Source: CAYNGH01 sp964396845 (GTDB taxonomy: Bacteria > Vulcanimicrobiota > JAJTBE01 > CAYNGH01). Taken from it: DNA of 5,189 nucleotides. Where the stretch lies: the NCBI GenBank assembly GCA_964396845.1, contig CAYNGH010000207.1:1-5189 (forward strand), written 5' to 3'. Positions 1 to 5,189 of the stretch are shown here, piece by piece (position 1 is the first letter of the stretch; each line of letters begins with the position of its first letter). Below the pieces are notes generated by a model that saw only the letters and a list, made by a program, of their open reading frames with translations, was not told the origin of the DNA and did no database searches. The translations under genes and the position numbers were made by a program.

Positions 1-1
1 C

Positions 2-364
2 TCCTGTTTTGTGGCCAGGGAAAAACTGAGCATGGAAGATGCAGTTAGCCTCATAATCAATGCCCGGGGTATCCCGGTGCTGGCCCATCCCTGTTATGCG
101 GGGAAACTGTCAGAACTGTTGCCTCGCCTGCAAAAGGCCGGTATAATGGGAATTGAAGCATATTACCCAACTCACAGTCCCCTGCAGACTGATTATTATA
201 TTTCCCTGGCCCGAGAGCACAATTTATGCATTACCGGTGGCACTGATTTCCATGAACCCGGCCAGAACGGAGTTTTGCAACCGGGACTCTCCGGAGTGCC
301 CCACAGAGTGATAACGGATTTTCTGAAGTTTTATCAAGACACATACCGGCAGGAGGTTTTATAG
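2..364 (+). CDS. PHP-domain metal-dependent phosphoesterase, C-terminal part (5' end cut by window)
   Basis: The reading frame is open to the left edge, so the gene begins outside the window; the GTG at 11 is not taken as a start. The 120 visible residues show the C-terminal half of a PHP (polymerase and histidinol phosphatase) domain: a strand with the metal-binding His in VLAHP, then GIEAYYPTHS, where the His is another likely ligand, and CITGGTDFHE, whose Asp and His complete the metal site. Relatives of this TrpH/YciV type hydrolyse phosphoester bonds in small nucleotides or RNA ends in the cytoplasm using a two- or three-metal centre. The exact substrate cannot be read from this piece. 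The stop codon TAG directly abuts the next start codon, so the two genes are almost certainly co-transcribed and probably translationally coupled. Family assignment is firm; specificity is unknown. Confidence 0.9.
   Translation, partial: SCFVAREKLSMEDAVSLIINARGIPVLAHPCYAGKLSELLPRLQKAGIMGIEAYYPTHSPLQTDYYISLAREHNLCITGGTDFHEPGQNGVLQPGLSGVPHRVITDFLKFYQDTYRQEVL
351..356 (+). promoter_or_regulatory. Shine-Dalgarno site AGGAGG for the NuoC/EchD-like gene
   Basis: A perfect AGGAGG lies inside the last codons of the PHP gene, eight bases before the ATG at 365. It fixes that start and shows the second gene is translated from inside the end of the first. Confidence 0.8.
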
Positions 365-757
365 ATGGTCAAGGACACCTCGTCAAAGATGGAAACCCTT
401 CGCCGCAGGATTGATGGATCCAGTTTTGAAGAAAGTGTTTTCCGCCTCAAGGAGGAGAATGCCCGGCTGGTAACTATATCCTGTCAACGATCTCTGGACG
501 GCCCCCTGAATCTGCTTTATTACTTCCAGAAGGAGCGCCGGCTGATCATTCTGGAACTTGCTGTCATCGAAAACACTGTTCCCTCGCTATACTCCATCTT
601 CACCAAGGCAGATTTTATCGAACGGGAAATAAACAACACCTTTGGGATAAAATTTCTGGGACATCCCAATCTGGAAAGGATCGTGGGAAAAAACACCATT
701 GAACCGAAGGTAAGTTTTTACGAGAAAAAGGCTGTAAAATCAGAAAATGAGAATTGA
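365..757 (+). CDS. Stand-alone NuoC/EchD-like (complex I 30 kDa subunit family) protein
   Basis: This 130-residue protein ends in the hallmark of the respiratory-chain 30 kDa subunit family (NuoC, or EchD in Ech hydrogenase): ADFIEREINNTFGIKFLGHP at residues 82-101, followed by NLERI. The usual form is EREIYDLFGIxFxGHPDLRRI. Residues 45-70 (the LNLLYYF and RRLIILEL strands) fit the preceding beta sheet. In complex I and energy-converting hydrogenases this subunit helps hold the large and small catalytic subunits together on the cytoplasmic side. The protein has only the short core, as in EchD, with no fused NuoD. The conserved Asp after EREIY is Asn91 here, a mild departure. No other hydrogenase or complex I subunit is visible; partners may lie upstream. 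The start has an ideal ribosome site, and the gene follows the PHP gene with no gap. The family is likely; an actual electron-transfer role is unproven. Confidence 0.75.
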   Translation: MVKDTSSKMETLRRRIDGSSFEESVFRLKEENARLVTISCQRSLDGPLNLLYYFQKERRLIILELAVIENTVPSLYSIFTKADFIEREINNTFGIKFLGHPNLERIVGKNTIEPKVSFYEKKAVKSENEN

Positions 758-786
758 AAACGACATAAGATTATACAATGAAATTT

Positions 787-792
787 GGAGAG
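787..792 (+). promoter_or_regulatory. Shine-Dalgarno site GGAGAG deciding the start of the TPR gene
   Basis: GGAGAG sits seven bases before the ATG at 800. A TTG at 785 lies upstream of this site and would place five extra polar residues before the signal peptide, so the ATG is preferred. Confidence 0.65.
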
Positions 793-799
793 AAGCCAT

Positions 800-1924
800 A
801 TGATCAGGAGATTCATGCTGGTTATTATTGTTCTGGCCCTGATACTGCCTGCTGATTCCTGGGGCCAGGATCAGAAGGACCCCAGGATTAACGCTGCCCA
901 GATTTACCTCCAGAACAGCGACTATGATTCCGCCCTGAAAATACTGGAAAAGGTAATTATCGAAGACCCCGGCAATGTGGATGTCCATTACCTGCTGGGA
1001 CTGGCGTATAAGGGGGACAACCAGTTAGAAAAGGCCGGGGATCATTTTAAAAGAGCCCTGGCAATTATGCCTGATTCGGATATGATTGCAGTGCAACTGG
1101 CCTCAATCCACCTTGTTCAGAAAGAATATGATAAAGCAAAAGCAGTACTCGATGATGCCATCAAACGAAACCCCAAATCAGCCCTGGCTCATTATGCCTT
1201 GGGCGTGCTGTTCTATAACCAGCAGGATGTCAGACAGGCCCTGCATTATTTTGGAGAAGCCCTGAGCCGGGAGAGAAACTTTGCCTCGGCCCAGGGTAAC
1301 CTGGGAGTAATATACTACAACACCGACAATCCCGACAAGGCCGTGGAAAACTTCCAAAAAGCCTCAATAATTGAACCGGAAAACCCTCATTATTCCTTTG
1401 CCCAGGGATGGGTGGAATACCGCCGGGGGAACCTCACCAGGGCAATGCAGTTATTTGACACCGCCGCCTCCATAAGACCTCCATCCCCTTACTCCGCCAT
1501 GAAAAAGGCCATCGAAGCCTATGAGAAAAAGGATTATGATTCCGCCCGAAAGGCAACAGAAGAAGCCCTGATTATGGAGCCAGGCTTTCCCCGGGCAATA
1601 ATCCTGGGGGCATATATCGACATGATCCAGGAAAAATATCAAGATGCCATAGATTCTGCGGAAAAACTCATCGAGGAAGATCCTCTGGATCGTGACGCTA
1701 AAGAGATTCTAAAGAAAGCCCGATCCATGATTAAACAAAAAGCCGAAACCCCACCGGAACCAGAAGCAGAAGCAGAAGCAGAAGCAGAATCGAAGCCGGA
1801 GCGGGAGAAGGAGATAAAACCAGAACCAGGACCGGAGCTGGATACCGAACCGTCACAGAATAATATGACAGATCCTGATGACCCTGATAATCCTGATGAC
1901 CCCGAAGAAGAGGCCGGCAATTAA
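800..1924 (+). CDS. Exported TPR-repeat protein with acidic C-terminal tail
   Basis: A 374-residue protein. Residues 1-22 form a signal peptide: MIRR, a hydrophobic core (MLVIIVLALILP), then a short polar stretch ADSWG before the mature chain. Eight consecutive 34-residue tetratricopeptide repeats run from about residue 28 to 297, with typical positions (for example HYLLGLAY...A..HFKRALAIMPDS at 63-93 and GNLGVIYYN...KAVENFQKASIIEPEN at 167-195). They form a superhelical scaffold for protein contacts. Residues 315-374 are low-complexity, rich in Glu, Pro and Asp, including EAEAEAEAE and DPDDPDNPDD, and are probably disordered. The likely location is the periplasm or cell exterior, where it would act in assembly or docking rather than catalysis. 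It follows the NuoC-like gene by 42 bases, so it is probably the last gene of the same operon. No enzymatic domain is visible and the binding partner is unknown. Confidence 0.88.
   Translation: MIRRFMLVIIVLALILPADSWGQDQKDPRINAAQIYLQNSDYDSALKILEKVIIEDPGNVDVHYLLGLAYKGDNQLEKAGDHFKRALAIMPDSDMIAVQLASIHLVQKEYDKAKAVLDDAIKRNPKSALAHYALGVLFYNQQDVRQALHYFGEALSRERNFASAQGNLGVIYYNTDNPDKAVENFQKASIIEPENPHYSFAQGWVEYRRGNLTRAMQLFDTAASIRPPSPYSAMKKAIEAYEKKDYDSARKATEEALIMEPGFPRAIILGAYIDMIQEKYQDAIDSAEKLIEEDPLDRDAKEILKKARSMIKQKAETPPEPEAEAEAEAESKPEREKEIKPEPGPELDTEPSQNNMTDPDDPDNPDDPEEEAGN
1763..1789 (+). repeat. Hexanucleotide tandem repeat (GAAGCA)4 plus GAA in the TPR gene tail
   Basis: Four perfect GAAGCA units plus half a unit are in frame and encode EAEAEAEAE. 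The six-base period keeps the frame when units are gained or lost, so slippage would change tail length without breaking the gene. Confidence 0.9.
1872..1902 (+). repeat. 18-base-period direct repeat coding the DPDD tail
   Basis: ATCCTGATGACCC occurs at 1872-1884 and again at 1890-1902, an 18-base period. It encodes the Asp-Pro-rich end of the TPR protein (DPDDPDNPDD). With the GAAGCA array it shows that this tail grew by short duplications. Confidence 0.8.
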
Positions 1925-1958
1925 AAACCCGGCGGGGAAATCAGTTCTGGAGTTTTTT
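1922..1958. terminator. Candidate bidirectional terminator between convergent genes
   Basis: An A-tract (1923-1927) and a T-tract (1953-1958) flank an imperfect stem. AAAAAC (1923-1928) pairs with GTTTTT (1952-1957), and CCGG (1929-1932) pairs with CTGG (1947-1950) with one G-U pair and one bulged A, closing a 14-base loop. Read from either strand, the stem is followed by a run of T. It lies between the TPR gene stop and the stop of the minus-strand gene. The GC core is only four pairs, so strength is uncertain. Confidence 0.45.
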
Positions 1959-1965
1959 ATCTTTT

Positions 1966-2370
1966 TTATTTTTTATCCTGGGGAATCTTTTCGAAGGTTT
2001 TTACATCAAAGGTTTCCTTCAGGGTGGAAGAAGCCTGAAATCCATTCATTACTATGGTTTCCACCAGGTTGAAGGTAAGACACTGGCGGTTGTTGATCAT
2101 CTCTTCGGTAAAGCTCTCTTTGATGCTTTCTGCATCATCGAACATCAGGCCCTTGCCCCTGCCGATCATGAATATATCATCCCGGGTCATGGGATCATCA
2201 TCCACCCTGGCCCGGACTATGGTGCGGTCTTCGTTCAGCTGGTGATAGCTCAGAGTATAAACCCCGTCTTCTTCCTGGCCCTGCTGTTTCACCTTGTCCT
2301 TGAATTTGTTGTAACGGTTAACTATAAACTCCCCTATGGGCTTGGGTTGAACACTGCCGGAATCCTGCAT
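1966..2370 (-). CDS. Uncharacterised 134-residue soluble protein
   Basis: I do not recognise this family. The product is charged and soluble, with no signal peptide, membrane segment or Cys cluster (one Cys only). The N-terminal third is rich in Lys and Gln (NRYNKFKDKVKQQGQEED), the middle alternates short strands (GVYTLSYHQL, RTIVRARVDD) with a GRGKGLMFDD turn, and residues 81-115 look helix/strand mixed (SIKESFTEEMI, CLTFNLVETIVMNGF). The ATG has a good ribosome site, GAGGTG, five bases upstream. It lies downstream of the protein-glutaminase-like gene and its 73-residue partner on the same strand, after 141 AT-rich bases that hold a possible promoter of its own. It ends just before a candidate two-way terminator. 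Position makes it a possible partner, chaperone or inhibitor of the deamidase, but nothing in the sequence proves it. Confidence 0.75.
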   Translation of the reverse strand: MQDSGSVQPKPIGEFIVNRYNKFKDKVKQQGQEEDGVYTLSYHQLNEDRTIVRARVDDDPMTRDDIFMIGRGKGLMFDDAESIKESFTEEMINNRQCLTFNLVETIVMNGFQASSTLKETFDVKTFEKIPQDKK

Positions 2371-2511
2371 TTTGACACCTCAAAAAATAGTTTTTGCTCA
2401 CGAATCCATGATAGTATAAATTCATTGTAGAGTCTATTGACATTTTGTTAAAATTTAATAATTTGCCACTGAAATGATGTGGGGAGCATATTATTGCCAT
2501 GGGTTTTTCTG
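2371..2511 (-). promoter_or_regulatory. AT-rich gap with a possible promoter for the 134-residue gene
   Basis: On the minus strand a TATACT (2413-2418) matches five of six bases of a -10 box, about 43 bases before the ATG. No good -35 hexamer sits at the right distance, so the promoter is weak or needs an activator. A short CCAC/GTGG hairpin (within about 2465-2485) followed by AT-rich sequence could slow transcription after the 73-residue gene, but it is too short to call a terminator. Confidence 0.3.
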
Positions 2512-2733
2512 TTACGGAAGCTGGGCTTCGATGATTTCGTTGGTTTCTCCGTCATGGGTGACCACAACTTCACTACCATCCCTGGCGGAAAAGGTCAGGG
2601 CCTCCAGAGATGCAGCATCTTTAGGGTCCAGGGTATAAAAGGCAGAATGAAGCTGAAATATCACAGAATATTTTTTATCTTCAGAGGTCTTTCCTATCTT
2701 TCTGACCACATCTCCAAAGGTTACCTTCACCAT
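2512..2733 (-). CDS. Small protein translationally coupled to the deamidase; faint HPr-like C-terminal half
   Basis: A 73-residue protein. Its ATG overlaps the upstream stop codon as TAATG and is preceded by AGGAGG (2743-2748) nine bases upstream, so this start is chosen over the longer TTG-initiated frame reaching 2823. There is no signal peptide or membrane segment. Residues 42-71 (SLEALTF, SARDGSEVVVTHDGE) resemble the second half of HPr phosphocarriers, where SIMGVMSL is followed by AxxGxEIxIxxxGE. The phosphorylatable His motif (GLHARPA) of HPr is absent, and the chain is about a dozen residues shorter. It is therefore at best a non-phosphorylatable HPr-like fold; by-eye similarity over about 30 residues may be chance. 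Tight coupling suggests it is made in proportion to the deamidase and may bind it. Gene reality is well supported; function is unknown. Confidence 0.75.
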   Translation of the reverse strand: MVKVTFGDVVRKIGKTSEDKKYSVIFQLHSAFYTLDPKDAASLEALTFSARDGSEVVVTHDGETNEIIEAQLP

Positions 2734-3815
2734 TATGAACAGCCTCCTGTCTTCCATCCCTGGGGCATCTCGCTGGGATTGTGCCCGTAATAACGGTTCT
2801 TTATCTGTTGAAGCACACGACAATACTCATGGTTTGTCTTCCGGGCAACTTTCAGATGTTTGTCAAACTTCTTGCGGGAAAACTCCCTGGGCTTGTAATC
2901 AATATATGTCTGCTCCGGGGGATCGTATATATCCGGGTGGGTAATATCAAAATTGATGGGGAAATCCTGGCTCCAGAAATGCCTGATCCACTCATCTGCC
3001 TTTATCGGGCGGTCTGGGTTTACCGCCGCATCCAACACATATCCATCAACCTTTCCGGTTTTATCATCCTTTGCAAAGGTGAGAGCCGCCACATGATACC
3101 ACCACTCACCCTTTGTAAACTTGTTCTGGGCCTTGAGCCTCCATTTTGGAAAAGAAAAAAAGTTTGAGTCAAGATCCCCAATCATAACATAAATCTTGGC
3201 AGAGTTCATCCCCTGATCCAGAATCTTTCCGCAGGCTTCATGAGCACGGGCATAACAGCCGTCGGGAAGATGCTCCCAGGGAATATCAGGATCCCCGGCA
3301 ATCTCCCGGAAATGCTCCGTCAGCCGGGACAATGAAGGTATCTCACCGCCGATACGATCAATATCCCAGTCATTCTGAATGGTGGCATGGGGGCCCAGCT
3401 CCCGCTGAAGGTGTTTCTCAAAAGGCCCCACGTCAATCCCCCGGTCATCCACCAGTCCCAGAGAGGCTACCTTGTCCCCCTCGGTCATGGTCACAACCCG
3501 GGGAGCCGGTTCGTAATCTGCCAAATCAGCCACTGACATGCAGGAAACCGACATCTCCTCATTCTCCGGGTTAGCTTGTTCTTCAAAGGATACCAGATTG
3601 TCGCCAGACTTCGTTTCAGGTTTTATGTGAAGGTGAACATATTCAATGGATGCCCGGCGCATTATCTCGGCTTCATCGGAATCAACGGAAACCTGTGCCC
3701 CGGCGACAGTGTCCACAGGAGCCAGAACTGGCTTTTTGGCCATACTCCCAATGCCGGTTCCTGCCTGGGGGATTTTATCCTGTCGGGGATTGAGAGCCTC
3801 GGGTTTGTTAATCAT
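2733..3815 (-). CDS. Protein-glutaminase (protein-glutamine deamidase) domain protein, no signal peptide
   Basis: A 360-residue protein. The C-terminal half (about 180-285) matches the pattern of bacterial protein-glutaminase, as known from Chryseobacterium: DGCYARAHEAC (Cys187, nucleophile), a KIYVMIGDLDS strand (207-217), WWYHVAALTF (His241), and GYVLDAAVNPDRPIKADEWIR (Asp262). Order and His-Asp spacing fit that Cys-His-Asp triad, which converts protein-bound Gln to Glu with release of ammonia. Known enzymes are secreted with a signal peptide and inhibitory pro-region. Here residues 1-180 are acidic, low in hydrophobic segments and have no signal peptide, so the enzyme is cytoplasmic or exported by another route; this region could be a regulatory pro-segment or a delivery domain. 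The ATG at 3815 has AGGGA just upstream and lies about 57 bases after the predicted transcription start; an open TTG at 3953 lies upstream of the promoter and is rejected. The fold call is good; the target is unknown. Confidence 0.8.
   Translation of the reverse strand: MINKPEALNPRQDKIPQAGTGIGSMAKKPVLAPVDTVAGAQVSVDSDEAEIMRRASIEYVHLHIKPETKSGDNLVSFEEQANPENEEMSVSCMSVADLADYEPAPRVVTMTEGDKVASLGLVDDRGIDVGPFEKHLQRELGPHATIQNDWDIDRIGGEIPSLSRLTEHFREIAGDPDIPWEHLPDGCYARAHEACGKILDQGMNSAKIYVMIGDLDSNFFSFPKWRLKAQNKFTKGEWWYHVAALTFAKDDKTGKVDGYVLDAAVNPDRPIKADEWIRHFWSQDFPINFDITHPDIYDPPEQTYIDYKPREFSRKKFDKHLKVARKTNHEYCRVLQQIKNRYYGHNPSEMPQGWKTGGCS
2743..2748 (-). promoter_or_regulatory. Shine-Dalgarno site AGGAGG for the 73-residue coupled gene
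   Basis: A perfect AGGAGG, nine bases before the ATG at 2733, lies inside the last codons of the deamidase-like gene. It sets the start of the small gene and supports translation by reinitiation across the TAATG overlap. Confidence 0.8.
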
Positions 3816-3834
3816 AATAATCCCTACAATCCAT

Positions 3835-3904
3835 CCTGTATTTATCAGGTATAAATTTTTTGTATATTTTGCATAAAGATTATACCAGATCCCTGATAAA
3901 CAGG
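3835..3904. promoter_or_regulatory. Pair of CCTG-N-CAGG palindromes around the deamidase promoter (operator candidates)
   Basis: CCTGTATTTATCAGG (3835-3849) and CCTGATAAACAGG (3892-3904) are each small palindromes (CCTG/CAGG arms, 7- and 5-base centres). They are also inverted relative to each other, sharing a perfect 9-base TTTATCAGG/CCTGATAAA. One overlaps the spacer and part of the -35 box, the other lies in the leader, with centres about 56 bases apart. This layout suits a repressor that blocks polymerase or forms a loop. As RNA, only the leader copy would be transcribed, so a shared RNA hairpin is not expected. Confidence 0.5.
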
Positions 3905-3907
3905 CAA
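3879..3907 (-). promoter_or_regulatory. Sigma-70-like promoter with extended -10 for the deamidase gene
   Basis: On the minus strand, TTGCCT (3902-3907) is followed after exactly 17 bases by a perfect TATAAT (3879-3884) with TGG directly before it, an extended -10. Transcription should start near 3872, leaving a leader of about 57 bases to the ATG at 3815. Confidence 0.75.
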
Positions 3908-3930
3908 TATGGCTGGCAGGAAATATTGTT

Positions 3931-3963
3931 AAAACCCGGTTAACTTTTTTCAATTCCGCCGGG
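3931..3963 (-). terminator. Candidate terminator after the small exported protein gene
   Basis: On the minus strand, a perfect 5-base stem CCCGG/CCGGG (3959-3963 and 3935-3939) with a 19-base loop is followed at once by TTTT (3931-3934). It lies ten bases past the stop codon at 3974 and just before the next promoter. The long loop and short T-run make it weak. Confidence 0.4.
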
Positions 3964-3973
3964 ACAGATCATA

Positions 3974-4522
3974 CTACTGCAGTTTCACTTGTCGCAGAAA
4001 TATCAATATCTGTTCTGCGTCCACCGGGCTGATGCTCTGCAATTTTTCAGTTTCCGAGTAAAAACCCGGCCCTGTCAGACGAAAAAAATGATTTTCATAT
4101 CTGGCCCAGTCGGAAATCAGATCGGTCTTTTTCATGCCCCCGGCCTGGGAGCTTGAGATCAGGTTCACCTTGCCCAGGAGCTTGCTGTTGACCACCTTCA
4201 GAACATCTCCCGGCACACCGCCGATGCCACCGCTGGCGGATTCAATGATGAAGGCCGTGTCCCCGCCCCGGTATATGGCCTTGTAAGAAGGGCCTCCTCC
4301 GAAGCGGGTTTTTGTGGAAATATTGATTATTATCCGTTCCAGTTGAAACCCCTGGGGCATGTATGTGGGGAGCAGAACCGGGAGCCCCGTTGCCCTCAGG
4401 ACCTTCACCTGCAGGGGAGTCAGCCCGCCGATGGACGGGTCCATGGGGCCTTCTTCTGCGAACCCGCCTGCAGTGGTTAATAGGACAAGAATCAACCCTG
4501 CTATGATAAACCTAATTTTCAT
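3974..4522 (-). CDS. Small exported protein of unknown function
   Basis: A 182-residue protein starting with a clear signal peptide: MKIR, a hydrophobic core (FIIAGLILVLLTTAGG), and a probable cut after GFA at residue 22. No lipobox Cys is present, so it should be released to the periplasm or outside. The core LPVLLPTYMPQGFQLERI (47-64), then AIYRGGDTAFIIESASGGIGG (82-102), resembles small exported proteins with an LP-x-YLP-x-GF motif (DUF4367-like), whose function is not known; the match is by eye. The C-terminus (SPVDAEQILIFLRQV) is a helix. The ATG at 4522 has AGAGG (4531-4535) eight bases upstream and puts the signal peptide at the very start; the ATG at 4546 lacks a good site. It follows the histidine kinase stop by 31 bases and is probably co-transcribed, so it may be linked to what the kinase senses or controls. 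Confidence 0.82.
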   Translation of the reverse strand: MKIRFIIAGLILVLLTTAGGFAEEGPMDPSIGGLTPLQVKVLRATGLPVLLPTYMPQGFQLERIIINISTKTRFGGGPSYKAIYRGGDTAFIIESASGGIGGVPGDVLKVVNSKLLGKVNLISSSQAGGMKKTDLISDWARYENHFFRLTGPGFYSETEKLQSISPVDAEQILIFLRQVKLQ

Positions 4523-4553
4523 AAATATCGCCTCTTTCTGTGACATTTCCGTA

Positions 4554-5189
4554 TCAGCTGAAATAGCTCTCCGAGAAGGTCAGCATTGTGATAATAAAAG
4601 TAGTTCCTTTGTCCGCCTGGGTTTCAAAGTCGATTTCGAAGCCGTGGGCATCCAGAATTTTCTTGCATATGGAAAGCCCCAGTCCCGTGCCTTTTTCTCC
4701 GTCGGTGCCCCGGGAATAATTCCGGGTAAACTCCGAGAACAGATCTGCCCGATCCTTTTCCTTGATTCCGGTTCCCGTATCTGCCACTTTTATCATCACC
4801 TTGTCCCCTTCCCGCAGGGTGGTCAGGGTGATGCTTCCTTTCCGGGGAGTGAACTTGATTGCGTTGCCCAGGAGATTGTTAAGAACCTGAACAAACAGAG
4901 TCCTGTCCACATTTACCTGAAGTCCCTGGTCAAGGTTGGTGAGGATTATAATATCCTTGTCGTCAGCCTTGGATTTATATATCTCGATGGATGCTTCCAC
5001 CAGGTCTTTTATGGGCACTGTTTCCAACTTCAACTGCAGCCGGCCCGATTCCAGAAAGGCAAGATTCAGGAGCTTTTCCACATAATCCACCAGCCGGGCC
5101 GATTCCTTGTAAACATAGTCCATATACTCGGTATGTTCTTCTGATAAGCCCTCCATCAGGTCTTTTTTCCCCCGGATCACCTGGGTATA
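4554..5189 (-). CDS. Sensor histidine kinase, C-terminal part (5' end cut by window)
   Basis: The frame is open to the right edge of the window, so the GTG at 5180 is internal. The 211 visible residues, numbered from the edge, begin with the second half of the dimerisation helices (YTQ, then LSEEHTEYMDYVYKESARLVDYVEKLLNLAFLESG without its first residues); the phosphorylated His box should lie just beyond the edge. The HATPase domain is complete: N-box LNNLLGNAIKFTP (103-115, Asn109 core), G1 box DTGTGI (137-142), F-box FSEF (151-154) and G2 box GTGLGLSI (167-174). It therefore binds ATP, and would autophosphorylate and pass phosphate to a response regulator, which is not in view. The input domain, and so the signal, is outside the window. 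The small exported protein gene follows 31 bases downstream. Confidence 0.93.
   Translation of the reverse strand, partial: YTQVIRGKKDLMEGLSEEHTEYMDYVYKESARLVDYVEKLLNLAFLESGRLQLKLETVPIKDLVEASIEIYKSKADDKDIIILTNLDQGLQVNVDRTLFVQVLNNLLGNAIKFTPRKGSITLTTLREGDKVMIKVADTGTGIKEKDRADLFSEFTRNYSRGTDGEKGTGLGLSICKKILDAHGFEIDFETQADKGTTFIITMLTFSESYFS

Noticed and set aside
1639..1920. Minus-strand Ser/Gly/Ala-rich frame opposite the TPR gene tail
   Set aside because: Its composition is just the complement of the GAAGCA and Asp-Pro repeats; it is a shadow frame of the TPR gene.
2438..2458. Plus-strand TTGACA followed by AT-rich sequence, a possible promoter
   Set aside because: No -10 box lies at 16-18 bases, and no plus-strand gene follows it.
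2734..2823. Longer form of the 73-residue protein starting at a TTG at 2823
   Set aside because: It would overlap the deamidase gene by 30 codons, while the ATG at 2733 has a perfect AGGAGG and a TAATG coupling overlap.
3816..3953. N-terminal extension of the deamidase gene to a TTG at 3953
   Set aside because: The extension reads through the predicted promoter (-10 at 3879-3884) and the candidate terminator region, and the TTG lacks a properly spaced ribosome site.
4523..4546. Eight-residue longer start (ATG at 4546) of the exported protein
   Set aside because: It adds polar residues before the signal peptide and has no good ribosome site, unlike the ATG at 4522 with AGAGG.
4359..5144. Long plus-strand open frame (261 codons) opposite the histidine kinase and exported-protein genes
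   Set aside because: It lies antisense to two well-supported genes with clear motifs, crosses their junction, shows no recognisable domain, and has no good ribosome site in view.

Overview
The window has three blocks and no gap over 300 bases without a gene. The base composition looks balanced and there is no tRNA, rRNA, mobile element or CRISPR array, so the organism cannot be named. It is a bacterium with good Shine-Dalgarno sites (AGGAGG, GGAG, GAGG) and a sigma-70-like promoter. An EchD/NuoC-type subunit next to a PHP phosphoesterase would suit an anaerobe or fermenter, but that is only inference.

Block 1 (plus strand, 2-1924) is a probable operon. It holds the C-terminal part of a PHP-family metal-dependent phosphoesterase (cut by the window edge), a small stand-alone NuoC/EchD-like protein starting on the base after the PHP stop, and an exported protein with eight TPR repeats and an acidic, repeat-encoded tail. 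A candidate two-way terminator follows at about 1922-1958, where block 1 meets block 2 head-on.

Block 2 (minus strand, 3907 down to 1966) is the most unusual part. A strong promoter (TTGCCT, 17-base spacer, extended TGG-TATAAT) carries two small palindromes of the form CCTG-N-CAGG. It drives a 360-residue protein whose C-terminal half has the catalytic pattern of protein-glutaminase (protein-glutamine deamidase): Cys187, His241 and Asp262. There is no signal peptide. The stop codon overlaps the start of a 73-residue protein (TAATG), and after 141 bases comes a 134-residue protein of unknown family. A deamidase acting on proteins with tightly linked small partners suggests an effector or regulatory module. 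That reading is a hypothesis.

Block 3 (minus strand, 5189 down to 3974) is the C-terminal part of a sensor histidine kinase, whose H-box lies beyond the window edge. It is followed 31 bases later by a small exported protein of unknown function, then a candidate terminator just before the block 2 promoter. Blocks 2 and 3 therefore look like separate transcription units on the same strand.
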